Source: Clarkia xantiana subsp. parviflora (taxonomy: Eukaryota; Streptophyta; Magnoliopsida; Myrtales; Onagraceae). Taken from it: a stretch of 64,000 nucleotides of DNA. Within the stretch, counting starts at the first letter, position 1, and each line of letters opens with the position of its first letter. The DNA lies in NCBI GenBank assembly GCA_036873135.1, contig JAPTYO010000046.1, positions 1-64,000 of the forward strand, read 5' to 3'. A model generated the notes under the pieces. That model was not told where the DNA came from. It worked only from the letters and a program-made list of their open reading frames with translations, and made no database searches. A program made the position numbers and the translations under genes. Shown piece after piece: positions 1 to 14,920 of the stretch.

Positions 1-3000
1 AAAATTTTCAACCATTCCACGGTCTTATACGACGAGTAAGAGTGCCAATAAAACTGATTTCATAAAAAATAGAGGTCCGAGTGAGGTTATATTGAAAAAA
101 TGAGAGAAAATTGGCCGAAACCGAAGATTTCTCCTTACTTACCATCACAGAAAACTTGGTGCTTATGAGTCCGATATGAGAAATAGTTTCAACCATTCCA
201 CGGTCTTATACGACGAGTAAGAGTGCAAATAAAACTGATTTCATCAAAAATAGGGGTCCGAGTGAGGTTATATTGAAAAAATGAGAAAATTGCCGAAACC
301 GAAGATTTTTCCTTACTTACCATCACAGAAACTTGGTGCTTATGAGTCCGATATGAGAAATATTTCAACCATTCCACGGTTTTATACGACGAGTAAGAGT
401 GCAAATAAAACTGATTTCATCAAAAATAGAGGTCCGAGTGAGGTTATATTGAAAAAATGAGAAAATTGGCCGAAACCGAAGATTTTTCCTTACTTACCAT
501 CACAGAAACTTGGTGCTTATGAGTCCGATATGAGAAATATTTCAACCATTCCACGGTCTTATACGACGAGTAAGAGTGCAAATAAAACTGATTTCATCAA
601 AAATAGGGTCCGAGTGAGGTTATATTGAAAAAATGAGAAAATTGGCCGAAACCGAAGATTTTTCCTTACTTACCATCACAGAAACTTGGTGCTTTGATGA
701 GTCCGATATGAGAAATATTTCAACCATTCCACGGTCTTATACGACGAGTTAGAGTGCAAATAAAACTGATTTCATCAAAAATAGAGGTCGAGTGAGGTTA
801 TATTGAAAAAATGAGAAAATTGGCCGAAACCGAAGATTTTCCTTACTTACCATCACAGAAACTTGGTGCTTATGAGTCCGATATGAGAAATAGTTTCAAC
901 CATTCCACGGTCTTATACGACGAGTAAGAGTGCAAAAAAACTGATTTCATAAAAAATAGGTCCGAGTGAGGTTATATTGAAAAAATGAGAAAATTGGCCG
1001 AAACCGAAGATTTTTCCTTACTTACCATCACAGAAACTTGGTGCTTATGAGTCCGATATGAGAAATATTTCAACCATTCCACGGTCTTATACGACGAGTA
1101 AGAGTGCAAATAAAACTGATTTCATCAAAAATAGAGGTCCGAGTGAGGTTATATTGAAAAAATGAGAAAATTGGCCGAAACCGAAGATTTTCCTTACTTA
1201 CCATCACAGAAAACTTGGTGCTTATGAGTCCGATATGAGAAATAGTTTCAACCATTCCACGGTCTTATACGACGAGTAAGAGTGCAAATAAAACTGATTT
1301 CATCAAAAATAGGGGTCCGAGTGAGGTTATATTGAAAAAATGAGAAAATGGCCGAAACCGAAGATTTTTCCTTACTTACCATCACAGAAAACTTGGTGCT
1401 TATGAGTCCGATATGAGAAATAGTTTCAACCATTCCACGGTCTTATACGACGAGTAAGAGTGCAAATAAAACTGATTTCACAAAAATAGAGGTCCGAGTG
1501 AGGTTATATTGAAAAAATGAGAAAATTGGCCGAAACCGAAGATTTTTCCTTACTTACCATCACAGAAACTTGGTGCTTATGAGTCCGATATGAGAAATAG
1601 TTTCAACCATTCCACGGTCTTATACGACGAGTAAGAGTGCAAATAAAACTGATTTCATAAAAAATAGAGGTCCGAGTGAGGTTATATTGAAAAAAATAGA
1701 AAATTGGCCGAAACCGAAGATTTTCCTTACTTACCATCACAGAAACTTGGTGCTTATGAGTCCGATATGAGAAATACTTTCAACCATTCCACGGTCTTAT
1801 ACGACGAGTAAGAGTGCAAAAAAAACTGATTTCATAAAAAATAGAGGTCCGAGTGAGGTTATATTGAAAAAATGAGAAAATTGGCCGAAACCGAAGATTT
1901 TTCCTTACTTACCATCACAGAAAACTTGGTGCTTATGAGTCCGATATGAGAAATAGTTTCAACCATTCCACGGTCTTATACGACGAGTAAGAGTGCAATA
2001 AAACTGATTTCATAAAAAATAGAGGTCCGAGTGAGGTTATATTGAAAAAATGAGAAAATTGGCCGAAACCGAAGATTTCTCCTTACTTACCATCACAGAA
2101 AACTTGGTGCTTATGAGTCCGATATGAGAAATAGTTTCAACCATTCCACGGTCTTATACGACGAGTAAGAGTGCAAATAAAACTGATTTCATCAAAAATA
2201 GGGGTCCGAGTGAGGTTATATTGAAAAAATGAGAAAATTGCCGAAACCGAAGATTTTTCCTTACTTACCATCACAGAAACTTGGTGCTTATGAGTCCGAT
2301 ATGAGAAATATTTTCAACCATTCCACGGTCTTATACGACGAGTAAGAGTGCAAATAAAACTGATTTCATCAAAAATAGAGGTCCGAGTGAGGTTATATTG
2401 AAAAAATGAGAAAATTGGCCGAAACCGAAGATTTCTCCTTACTTACCATCACAGAAAACTTGGTGCTTATGAGTCCGATATGAGAAATAGTTTCAACCAT
2501 TCCACGGTCTTATACGACGAGTAAGAGTGCAAATAAAACTGATTTCATCAAAAATAGGGGTCCGAGTGAGGTTATATTGAAAAAATGAGAAAATTGGCCG
2601 AAACCGAAGATTTTCCTTACTTACCATCACAGAAACTTGGTGCTTATGAGTCCGATATGAGAAATAGTTTCAACCATTCCACGGTCTTATACGACGACGA
2701 GTAAGAGTGCAAATAAACTGATTTCATCAAAAATAGGGGTCCGAGTGAGGTTATATTGAAAAAATGAGAAAATTGGCCGAAACCGAAGATTTTTCCTTAC
2801 TTACCATCACAGAAACTTGGTGCTTATGAGTCCGATATGAGAAATATTTTCAACCATTCCACGGTTTTATACGACGAGTAAGAGTGCAAATAAAACTGAT
2901 TTCATCAAAAATAGAGGTCCGAGTGAGGTTATATTGAAAAAATGAGAAAATTGGCCGAAACCGAAGATTTTTCCTTACTTACCATCACAGAAAACTTGGT

Positions 3001-6000
3001 GCTTATGAGTCCGATATGAGAAATATTTTCAACCATTCCACGGTCTTATACGACGAGTAAGAGTGCAAATAAAACTGATTTCATTAAAAATAGGGTCCGA
3101 GTGAGGTTATATTGAAAAAATGAGAAAATTGGCCGAAACCGAAGATTTTTCCTTACTTACCATCACAGAAACTTGGTGCTTATGAGTCCGATATGAGAAA
3201 TAGTTTCAACCATTCCACGGTCTTATACGACGAGTAAGAGTGCAAATAAAACTGATTTCATCAAAAATAGGGGTCCGAGTGAGGTTATATTGAAAAAATG
3301 AGAAAATTGGCCGAAACCGAAGATTTTTCCTTACTTACCATCACAGAAACTTGGTGCTTATGAGTCCGATATGAGAAATAGTTTCAACCATTCCACGGTC
3401 TTATACGACGAGTAAGAGTGCAAATAAAACTGATTTCATAAAAAATAGGGGTCCGAGTGAGGTTATATTGAAAAAATGAGAAAATTGGCCGAAACCGAAG
3501 ATTTTTCCTTACTTACCATCACAGAAAACTTGGTGCTTATGAGTCCGATATGAGAAATACTTTCAACCATTCCACGGTCTTATACGACGAGTAAGAGTGC
3601 CAATAAAACTGATTTCATAAAAAATAGAGGTCCGAGTGAGGTTATATTGAAAAAATGAGAAAATTGGCCGAAACCGAAGATTTTTCCTTACTTACCATCA
3701 CAGAAAACTTGGTGCTTATGAGTCCGATATGAGAAATAGTTTCAACCATTCCACGGTCTTATACGACGAGTAAGAGTGCCAATAAAACTGATTTCATAAA
3801 AAATAGAGGTCCGAGTGAGGTTATATTGAAAAAATGAGAAAATTGGCCGAAACCGAAGATTTCTCCTTACTTACCATCACAGAAAACTTGGTGCTTATGA
3901 GTCCGATATGAGAAATAGTTTCAACCATTCCACGGTCTTATACGACGAGTAAGAGTGCAAATAAAACTGATTTCATCAAAAATAGGGGTCCGAGTGAGGT
4001 TATATTGAAAAAATGAGAAAATGGCCGAAACCGAAGATTTTTCCTTACTTACCATCACAGAAACTTGGTGCTTATGAGTCCGATATGAGAAATATTTTCA
4101 ACCATTCCACGGTTTTATACGACGAGTAAGAGTGCCAATAAAACTGATTTCATCAAAAATAGAGGTCCGAGTGAGGTTATATTGAAAAAATGAGAAAATT
4201 GGCCGAAACCGAAGATTTCTCCTTACTTACCATCACAGAAAACTTGGTGCTTATGAGTCCGATATGAGAAATAGTTTCAACCATTCCACGGTCTTATACG
4301 ACGAGTAAGAGTGCAAATAAAACTGATTTCATCAAAAATAGGGGTCCGAGTGAGGTTATATTGAAAAAATGAGAAAATTGGCCGAAACCGAAGATTTTTC
4401 CTTACTTACCATCACAGAAACTTGGTGCTTATGAATCCGATATGAGAAATAGTTTCAACCATTCCACGGTCTTATACGACGAGTAAGAGTGCAAATAAAA
4501 CTGATTTCATCAAAAAATAGGGGTCCGAGTGAGGTTATATTGAAAAAATGAGAAAATTGGCCGAAACCGAAGATTTTTCCTTACTTACCATCACAGAAAC
4601 TTGGTGCTTATGAGTCCGATATGAGAAATAGTTTCAACCATTCCACGTCTTATACGACGAGTAAGAGTGCAAATAAAACTGATTTCATCAAAAATAGGGG
4701 TCCGAGTGAGGTTATATTGAAAAAATGAGAAAATTGGCCGAAACCGAAGATTTCTCCTTACTTACCATCACAGAAACTTGGTGCTTATGAGTCCGATATG
4801 AGAAATACTTTCAACCATTCCACGGTCTTATACGACGAGTAAGAGTGCAAAAAACTGATTTCATAAAAATAGAGGTCCGAGTGAGGTTATATTGAAAAAA
4901 TGAGAAAATTGGCCGAAACCGAAGATTTCTCCTTACTTACCATCACAGAAAACTTGGTGCTTATGAGTCCGATATGAGAAATAGTTTCAACCATTCCACG
5001 GTCTTATACGACGAGTAAGAGTGCAAATAAAACTGATTTCATCAAAAATAGGGTCCGAGTGAGGTTATATTGAAAAAATGAGAAAATTGGCCGAAACCGA
5101 AGATTTTTCCTTACTTACCATCACAGAAACTTGGTGCTTATGAGTCCGATATGAGAAATAGTTTCAACCATTCCACGGTCTTATACGACGAGTAAGAGTG
5201 CCAATAAAACTGATTTCATAAAAAATAGAGGTCCGAGTGAGGTTATATTGAAAAAATGAGAAAATTGGCCGAAACCGAAGATTTTTCCTTACTTACCATC
5301 ACAGAAAACTTGGTGCTTATGAGTCCGATATGAGAAATCGTTTCAACCATTCCACAGTCTTATACGACGAGTAAGAGTGCAAATAAAACTGATTTCATCA
5401 AAAATAGGGGTCCGAGTGAGGTTATATTGAAAAAATGAGAAAATTGGCCGAAACCGAAGATTTTTCCTTACTTACCATCACAGAAAACTTGGTGCTTATG
5501 AGTCCGATATGAGAAATATTTTCAACCATTCCACGGTTTTATACGACGAGTAAGAGTGCCAATAAAACTGATTTCATCAAAAAATAGAGGTCCGAGTGAG
5601 GTTATATTGAAAAAATGAGAAAATTGGCCGAAACCGAAGATTTCTCCTTACTTACCATCACAGAAAACTTGGTGCTTATGAGTCCGATATGAGAAATAGT
5701 TTCAACCATTCCACGGTCTTATACGACGAGTAAGAGTGCAAATAAAACTGATTTCATCAAAAATAGGGGTCCGAGTGAGGTTATATTGAAAAAATGAGAA
5801 AATTGGCCGAAACCGAAGATTTTTCCTTACTTACCATCACAAAACTTGGTGCTTATGAGTCCGATATGAGAAATAGTTTCAACCATTCCACGGTCTTATA
5901 CGACGAGTAAGAGTGCAAATAAAACTGATTTCATCAAAAATAGGGGTCCGAGTGAGGTTATATTGAAAAAATGAGAAAATTGGCCGAAACCGAAGATTTC

Positions 6001-9000
6001 TCCTTACTTACCATCACAGAAACTTGGTGCTTATGAGTCCGATATGAGAAATACTTTCAACCATTCCACGGTCTTATACGACGAGTAAGAGTGCCAAAAA
6101 AACTGATTTCATAAAAAATAGAGGTCCGAGTGAGGTTATATTGAAAAAATGAGAAAATTGGCCGAAACCGAAGATTTCTCCTTACTTACCATCACAGAAA
6201 ACTTGGTGCTTATGAGTCCGATATGAGAAATAGTTTCAACCATTCCACGGTCTTATACGACGAGTAGAGTGCAAATAAAACTGATTTCATCAAAAATAGG
6301 GGTCCGAGTGAGGTTATATTGAAAAAATGAGAAAATTGGCCGAAACCGAAGATTTTTCCTTACTTACCATCACAGAAACTTGGTGCTTATGAGTCCGATA
6401 TGAGAAATACTTTCAACCATTCCACGGTCTTATACGACGAGTAAGAGTGCAATAAAACTGATTTCATAAAAAATAGAGGTCCGAGTGAGGTTATATTGAA
6501 AAAATGAGAAAATTGGCCGAAACCGAAGATTTCTCCTTACTTACCATCACAGAAAACTTGGTGCTTATGAGTCCGATATGAGAAATAGTTTCAACCATTC
6601 CACGGTCTTATACGACGAGTAAGAGTGCCAATAAAACTGATTTCATCAAAAATAGGGGTCCGAGTGAGGTTATATTGAAAAAATGAGAAAATTGGCCGAA
6701 ACCGAAGATTTTTCCTTACTTACCATCACAGAAACTTGGTGCTTATGAGTCCGATATGAGAAATATTTTCAACCATTCCACGGTTTTATACGACGAGTAA
6801 GAGTGCAAATAAAACTGATTTCATCAAAAATAGAGGTCCGAGTGAGGTTATATTGAAAAAATGAGAAAATTGGCCGAAACCGAAGATTTCTCCTTACTTA
6901 CCATCACAGAAACTTGGTGCTTATGAGTCCGATATGAGAAATATTTTCAACCATTCCACGGTTTTATACGACGAGTAAGAGTTCCAATAAAACTGATTTC
7001 ATCAAAAATAGGGTCCGAGTGAGGTTATATTGAAAAAATGAGAAATTGGCCGAAACCGAAGATTTTTCCTTACTTACCATCACAGAAACTTGGTGCTTAT
7101 GAGTCCGATATGAGAAATACTTTCAACCATTCCACGGTCTTATACGACGAGTAAGAGTGCAATAAAACTGATTTCATAAAAAATAGAGGTCCGAGTGAGG
7201 TTATATTGAAAAAATGAGAAAATTGGCCGAAACCGAAGATTTCTCCTTACTTACCATCACAGAAAACTTGGTGCTTATGAGTCCGATATGAGAAATACTT
7301 TCAACCATTCCACGGTCTTATACGACGAGTAAGAGTGCCAATAAAACTGATTTCATAAAAAATAGAGGTCCGAGTGAGGTTATATTGAAAAAATGAGAAA
7401 ATTGGCCGAAACCGAAGATTTTTCCTTACTTACCATCACAGAAAACTTGGTGCTTATGAGTCCGATATGAGAAATAGTTTCAACCATTCCACGGTCTTAT
7501 ACGACGAGTAAGAGTGCAAATAAAACTGATTTCATCAAAAATAGGGGTCCGAGTGAGGTTATATTGAAAAAATGAGAAAATTGGCCGAAACCGAAGATTT
7601 TTCCTTACTTACCATCACAGAAACTTGGTGCTTATGAGTCCGATATGAGAAATACTTTCAACCATTCCACGGTCTTATACGACGAGTAAGAGTGCCAATA
7701 AAACTGATTTCATAAAAATAGAGGTCCGAGTGAGGTTATATTGAAAAAATGAGAAAATTGGCCGAAACCGAAGATTTCTCCTTACTTACCATCACAGAAA
7801 ACTTGGTGCTTATGAGTCCGATATGAGAAATAGTTTCAACCATTCCACGGTCTTATACGACGAGTAAGAGTGCAAATAAAACTGATTTCATCAAAAATAG
7901 GGGTCCGAGTGAGGTTATATTGAAAAAATGAGAAAATTGGCTGAAACCGAAGATTTTTCCTTACTTACCATCACAGAAACTTGGTGCTTATGAGTCCGAT
8001 ATGAGAAATAGTTTCAACCATTCCACAGTCTTATACGACGAGTAAGAGTGCAAATAAAACTGATTTCATCAAAAATAGGGGTCCGAGTGAGGTTATATTG
8101 AAAAAATTAGAAAATTGGCCGAAACCGAAGATTTTCCTTACTTACCATCACAGAAACTTGGTGCTTATGAGTCCGATATGAGAAATAGTTTCAACCATTC
8201 CACGGTCTTATACGATGAGTAAGAGTGCAAATAAAACTGATTTCATCAAAAATTGGGGTCCGAGTGAGGTTATATTGAAAAAATGAGAAAATTGGCCGAA
8301 ACCGAAGATTTTCCTTACTTACCATCACAGAAACTTGGTGCTTATGAGTCCGATATGAGAAATACTTTCAACCATTCCACGGTCTTATACGACGAGTAAG
8401 AGTGCCAAAAAAACTGATTTCATAAAAAATAGAGGTCCGAGTGAGGTTATATTGAAAAAATGAGAAAATTGGCCGAATTCGAAGATTTCTCCTTACTTAC
8501 CATCACAGAAAACTTGGTGCTTATGAGTCCGATATGAGAAATAGTTTCAACCATTCCACGGTCTTATACGACGAGTAAGAGTGCAAATAAAACTGATTTC
8601 ATCAAAAATAGGGGTCCGAGTGAGGTTATATTGAAAAAATGAGAAAATTTGGCCGAAACCGAAGATTTTTCCTTACTTACCATCACAGAAACTTGGTGCT
8701 TATGAGTCCGATATGAGAAATACTTTCAACCATTCCACGGTCTTATACGACGAGTAAGAGTGCCAATAAAACTGATTTCATAAAAAATAGAGGTCCGAGT
8801 GAGGTTATATTGAAAAAATGAGAAAATTGGCCGAAACCGAAGATTTTCTCCTTACTTACCATCACAGAAAACTTGGTGCTTATGAGTCCGATATGAGAAA
8901 TCGTTTCAACCATTCCACAGTCTTATACGACGAGTAAGAGTGCAAATAAAACTGATTTCATCAAAAATAGGGTCCGAGTGAGGTTATATTGAAAAAATGA

Positions 9001-12000
9001 GAAAATTGGCCGAAACCGAAGATTTTTCCATACTTACCATCACAGAAACTTGGTGCTTATGAGTCCGATATGAGAAATATTTTCAACCATTCCACGGTTT
9101 TATACGACGAGTAAGAGTGCCAATAAAACTGATTTCGTCAAAAAAAGAGGTCCGAGTGAGGTTATATTGAAAAAATGAGAAAATTGGCCGAAACCGAAGA
9201 TTTCTCCTTACTTACCATCACAGAAACTTGGTGCTTATGAGTCCGATATGAGAAATAGTTTCAACCATTCCACGGTCTTATACGACGAGTAAGAGTGCAA
9301 ATAAAACTGATTTCATCAAAAATAGGGGTCCGAGTGAGGTTATATTGAAAAAATGAGAAAATTGGCCGAAACCGAAGATTTTTCCTTACTTACCATCACA
9401 GAAACTTGGTGCTTATGAGTCCGATATGAGAAATAGTTTCAACCATTCCACGGTCTTATACGACGAGTAAGAGTGCAAATAAAACTGATTTCATCAAAAA
9501 TAGGGGTCCGAGTGAGGTTATATTGAAAAAATGAGAAAATTGGCCGAAACCGAAGATTTCTCCTTACTTACCATCACAGAAACTTGGTGCTTATGAGTCC
9601 GATATGAGAAATACTTTCAACCATTCCACGGTCTTATACGACGAGTAAGAGTGCCAAAAAAAACTGATTTCATAAAAAATAGAGGTCCGAGTGAGGTTAT
9701 ATTGAAAAAATGAGAAAATTGGCCGAATTCGAAGATTTCTCCTTACTTACCATCACAGAAAACTTGGTGCTTATGAGTCCGATATGAGAAATAGTTTCAA
9801 CCATTCCACGGTCTTATACGACGAGTAAGAGTGCAAATAAAACTGATTTCATCAAAAATAGGGGTCCGAGTGAGGTTATATTGAAAAATTAGAAAATTGG
9901 CCGAAACCGAAGATTTTTCCGTACTTACCATCACAGAAACTTGGTGCTTATGAGTCCGATATGAGAAATACTTTCAACCATTCCACGGTCTTATACGACG
10001 AGTAAGAGTGCCAATAAAACTGATTTCATAAAAAATAGAGGTCCGAGTGAGGTTATATTGAAAAAATGAGAAAATTGGCCGAAACCGAAGATTTCTCCTT
10101 ACTTACCATCACAGAAAACTTGGTGCTTATGAGTCCGATATGAGAAATAGTTTCAACCATTCCACGGTCTTATACGACGAGTAAGAGTGCAAATAAAACT
10201 GATTTCATCAAAAATAGGGGTCCGAGTGAGGTTATATTGAAAAAATGAGAAAATTTGCCGAAACCGAAGATTTTTCCTTACTTACCATCACAGAAACTTG
10301 GTGCTTATGAGTCCGATATGAGAAATACTTTCAACCATTCCACGGTCTTATACGACGAGTAAGAGTGCCAATAAAACTGATTTCATAAAAAATAGAGGTC
10401 CGAGTGAGGTTATATTGAAAAAATGAGAAAATTGGCCGAAACCGAAGATTTCTCCTTACTTACCATCACAGAAAACTTGGTGCTTATGAGTCCGATATGA
10501 GAAATCGTTTCAACCATTCCACGGTCTTATACGACGAGTAAGAGTGCAAATAAAACTGATTTCATCAAAATAGGGGTCCGAGTGAGGTTATATTGAAAAA
10601 ATGAGAAAATTGGCCGAAACCGAAGATTTTTCCATACTTACCATCACAGAAACTTGGTGCTTATGAGTCCGATATGAGAAATATTTTCAACCATTCCACG
10701 GTTTATACGACGAGTAAGAGTGCCAATAAAACTGATTTCGTCAAAAAAGAGGTCCGAGTGAGGTTATATTGAAAAAATGAGAAAATTGGCCGAAACCGAA
10801 GATTTCTCCTTACTTACCATCACAGAAACTTGGTGCTTATGAGTCCGATATGAGAAATAGTTTCAACCATTCCACGGTCTTATACGACGAGTAAGAGTGC
10901 AAATAAAACTGATTTCATCAAAAATAGGGGTCCGAGTGAGGTTATATTGAAAAAATGAGAAAATTGGCCGAAACCGAAGATTTTTCCTTACTTACCATCA
11001 CAGAAACTTGGTGCTTATGAGTCCGATATGAGAAATAGTTTCAACCATTCCACGGTCTTATACGACGAGTAAGAGTGCAAATAAAACTGATTTCATCAAA
11101 AATAGGGTCCGAGTGAGGTTATATTGAAAAAATGAGAAAATTGGCCGAAACCGAAGATTTCTCCTTACTTACCATCACAGAAACTTGGTGCTTATGAGTC
11201 CGATATGAGAAATACTTTCAACCATTCCACGGTCTTATACGACGAGTAAGAGTGCCAAAAAAACTGATTTCATAAAAAATAGAGGTCCGAGTGAGGTTAT
11301 ATTGAAAAAATGAGAAAATTGGCCGAATTCGAAGATTTCTCCTTACTTACCATCACAGAAAACTTGGTGCTTATGAGTCCGATATGAGAAATAGTTTCAA
11401 CCATTCCACGGTCTTATACGACGAGTAAGAGTGCAAATAAAACTGATTTCATCAAAAATAGGGGTCCGAGTGAGGTTATATTGAAAAAAATAGAAAATTG
11501 GCCGAAACCGAAGATTTTTCCTTACTTACCATCACAGAAACTTGGTGCTTATGAGTCCGATATGAGAAATACTTTCAACCATTCCACGGTCTTATACGAC
11601 GAGTAAGAGTGCCAATAAAACTGATTTCATAAAAAATAGAGGTCCGAGTGAGGTTATATTGAAAAAATGAGAAAATTGGCCGAAACCGAAGATTTCTCCT
11701 TACTTACCATCACAGAAAACTTGGTGCTTATGAGTCCGATATGAGAAATAGTTTCAACCATTCCACGGTCTTATACGACGAGTAAGAGTGCCAATAAAAC
11801 TGATTTCATCAAAAATAGGGGTCCGAGTGAGGTTATATTGAAAAAATGAGAAAATTGGCCGAAACCGAAGATTTTTCCATACTTACCATCACAGAAAACT
11901 TGGTGCTTATGAGTCCGATATGAGAAATATTTTCAACCATTCCACGGTTTTATACGACGAGTAAGAGTGCAAATAAAACTGATTTCATCAAAAATAGAGG

Positions 12001-14920
12001 TCCGAGTGAGGTTATATTGAAAAAATGAGAAAATTGGCCGAAACCGAAGATTTCTCCTTACTTACCATCACAGAAACTTGGTGCTTATGAGTCCGATATG
12101 AGAAATATTTTCAACCATTCCACGGTTTTATACGACGAGTAAGAGTTCAAATAAAACTGATTTCATCAAAAATAGGGGTCCGAGTGAGGTTATATTGAAA
12201 AAATGAGAAAATTGGCCGAAACCGAAGATTTTTCCTTACTTACCATCACAGAAACTTGGTGCTTATGAGTCCGATATGAGAAATACTTTCAACCATTCCA
12301 CGGTCTTATACGACGAGTAAGAGTGCCAATAAAACTTATTTCATAAAAAATAGAGGTCCGAGTGAGGTTATATTGAAAAAATGAGAAAATTGGCCGAAAC
12401 CGAAGATTTCTCCTTACTTACCATCACAGAAAACTTGGTGCTTATGAGTCCGATATGAGAAATACTTTCAACCATTCCACGGTCTTATACGACGAGTAAG
12501 AGTGCCAATAAAACTGATTTCATAAAAAATAGAGGTCCGAGTGAGGCTATATTGAAAAAATGAGAAAATTGGCCGAAACCGAAGATTTCTCCTTACTTAC
12601 CATCACATAAAACTTGGTGCTTATGAGTCCGATATGAGAAATAGTTTCAACCATTCCACGGTCTTATACGACGAGTAAGAGTGCAAATAAAACTGATTTC
12701 ATCAAAAATAGGGGTCCGAGTGAGGTTATATTGAAAAAATGAGAAAATTGGCCGAAACCGAAGATTTTTCCTTACTTACCATCACAGAAACTTGGTGCTT
12801 ATGAGTCCGATATGAGAAATACTTTCAACCATTCCACGGTCTTATACGACGAGTAAGAGTGCCAATAAAACTGATTTCATAAAAAATAGAGGTCCGAGTG
12901 AGGTTATATTGAAAAAATGAGAAAATTGGCCGAAACCGAAGATTTCTCCTTACTTACCATCACAGAAAACTTGGTGCTTATGAGTCCGATATGAGAAATA
13001 GTTTCAACCATTCCACGGTCTTATACGACGAGTAAGAGTGCAAATAAAACTGATTTCATCAAAAATAGGGGTCCGAGTGAGGTTATATTGAAAAAATGAG
13101 AAAATTGGCTGAAACCGAAGATTTTTCCTTACTTACCATCACAGAAACTTGGTGCTTATGAGTCCGATATGAGAAATACTTTCAACCATTCCACGGTCTT
13201 ATACGACGAGTAAGAGTGCCAATAAAACTGATTTCATCAAAAATAGAGGTCCGAGTGAGGTTATATTGAAAAAATGAGAAAATTGGCCGAAACCGAAGAT
13301 TTTTCCTTACTTACCATCACAGAAACTTGGTGCTTATGAGTCCGATATGAGAAATACTTTCAACCATTCCACGGTCTTATACGACGAGTAAGAGTGCCAA
13401 TAAAACTGATTTCATAAAAAATAGAGGTCCGAGTGAGGTTATATTGAAAAAATGAGAAAATTGGCCGAAACCGAAGATTTCTCCTTACTTACCATCACAG
13501 AAAACTTGTTGTTATGAGTCCGATATGAGAAATAGTTTCAACCATTCCACGGTCTTATACAACGAGTAAGAGTGCAAATAAAACTGATTTCATCAAAAAT
13601 AGGGGTCCGAGTGAGGTTATATTGAAAAAATGAGAAAATTGGCCGAAACCGAAGATTTTTCCATACTTACCATCACAGAAACTTGGTGCTTATGAGTCCG
13701 ATATGAGAAATATTTTCAACCATTCCACGGTTTTATACGACGAGTAAGAGTGCCAATAAAACTGATTTCGTCAAAAATAGAGGTCCGAGTGAGGTTATAT
13801 TGAAAAAATGAGAAAATTGGCCGAAACCGAAGATTTCTCCTTACTTACCATCACAGAAAACTTGGTGCTTATGAGTCCGATATGAGAAATAGTTTCAACC
13901 ATTCCACGGTCTTATACGACGAGTAAGAGTGCCAATAAAACTGATTTCATAAAAAATAGAGGTCCGAGTGAGGTTATATTGAAAAAATGAGAAAATTGGC
14001 CGAAACCGAAGATTTTTCCTTACTTACCATCACAGAAACTTGGTGCTTATGAGTCCGATATGAGAAATAGTTTCAACCATTCCACGGTCTTATATGACGA
14101 GTAAGAGTGCAAATAAAACTGATTTCATCAAAAATAGAGGTCCGAGTGAGGTTATATTTAAAAAATGAGAAAATTGGCCGAAACCGAAGATTTCTCCTTA
14201 CTTACCATCACAGAAAACTTGGTGCTTATGAGTCCGATATGAGAAATAGTTTCAACAATTCCACGGTCTTATACGACGAGTAAGAGTGCCAATAAAACTG
14301 ATTTCATAAAAAATAGAGGTCCGAGTGAGGTTATATTGAAAAAATGAGAAAATTGGCCGAAACCGAAGATTTTTCCTTACTTACCATCACAGAAACTTGG
14401 TGCTTATGAGTCCGATATGAGAAATACTTTCAACCATTCCACGGTCTTATACGACGAGTAAGAGTGCAAATAAAACTGATTTCATTAAAAATAGGGGTCC
14501 GAGTGAGGTTATATTGAAAAAATGAGAAAATTGGCCGAAACCGAAGATGTTTCCTTACTTACCATTACAGAAACTTGGTGCTTATGAGTCCGATATGAGA
14601 AATAGTTTCAACCATTCCACGGTCTTATACGACGAGTAAGAGTGCAAATAAAACTGATTTCATCAAAAATAGAGGTCCGAGTGAGGTTATATTGAAAAAA
14701 TGAGAAAATTGGCCGAAACCGAAGATTTTTCCTTACTTACCATCACAGAAACTTGGTGCTTATGAGTCCGATATGAGAAATAGTTTCAACCATTCCACGG
14801 TCTTATACGACGAGTAAGAGTGCAAATAAAACTGATTTCATCAAAAATAGAGGTCCGAGTGAGGTTATATTGAAAAAATGAGAAAATTGGCCGAAACCGA
14901 GTGAGGTTGATATTGAAAAC
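1..14920. repeat. Satellite array, ~178-bp monomer, about 84 copies
   Basis: Head-to-tail tandem repeat with a monomer of about 178 bp, recognisable by the phrases ccattccacggtcttatacg, ccgagtgaggttatattg and acttggtgcttatgagtcc. Copies are mostly above 95% alike by eye. The variation is concentrated at a few sites: gtgcaaat or gtgccaat, tcaaaaataggggtcc or taaaaaatagaggtcc, agatttttcc or agatttctcc, and agtttc, actttc or attttc. The array starts outside the window. It ends with a broken monomer: after ccgaaaccga at about 14900 the sequence jumps to gtgaggttgatattgaaaac and then leaves the repeat. No transposon interrupts it. The monomer length is in the nucleosome-size range typical of plant centromeric or heterochromatic satellites, but which of the two this is cannot be told from sequence alone. 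Confidence 0.97.
8470..11700. repeat. Higher-order block within the satellite (~1.60 kb, 9 monomers)
   Basis: Rare monomer variants repeat in the same order about 1602 bp apart. The aaatcg junction occurs at 8898 and 10502, gatttttcca at 9021 and 10625, tttcgtcaaaaa near 9135 and 10737, gaattc at 9725 and 11325, and the attagaaaattgg or aatagaaaattgg variant near 9886 and 11486. This means a nine-monomer segment was duplicated as a unit. Other spacings of the same variants correspond to 7, 10 and 20 monomers, so several rounds of block duplication are recorded. Confidence 0.75.

Noticed and set aside
1..14900. 61-72 residue frames on the minus strand of the satellite (for example 8-196, 1070-1255)
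   Set aside because: They recur only because the monomer repeats, shift with one-base indels, and have no gene context.
1..14900. CRISPR-like array of direct repeats
   Set aside because: There are no unique spacers; the whole 178-bp unit repeats, and the genome is a plant's.
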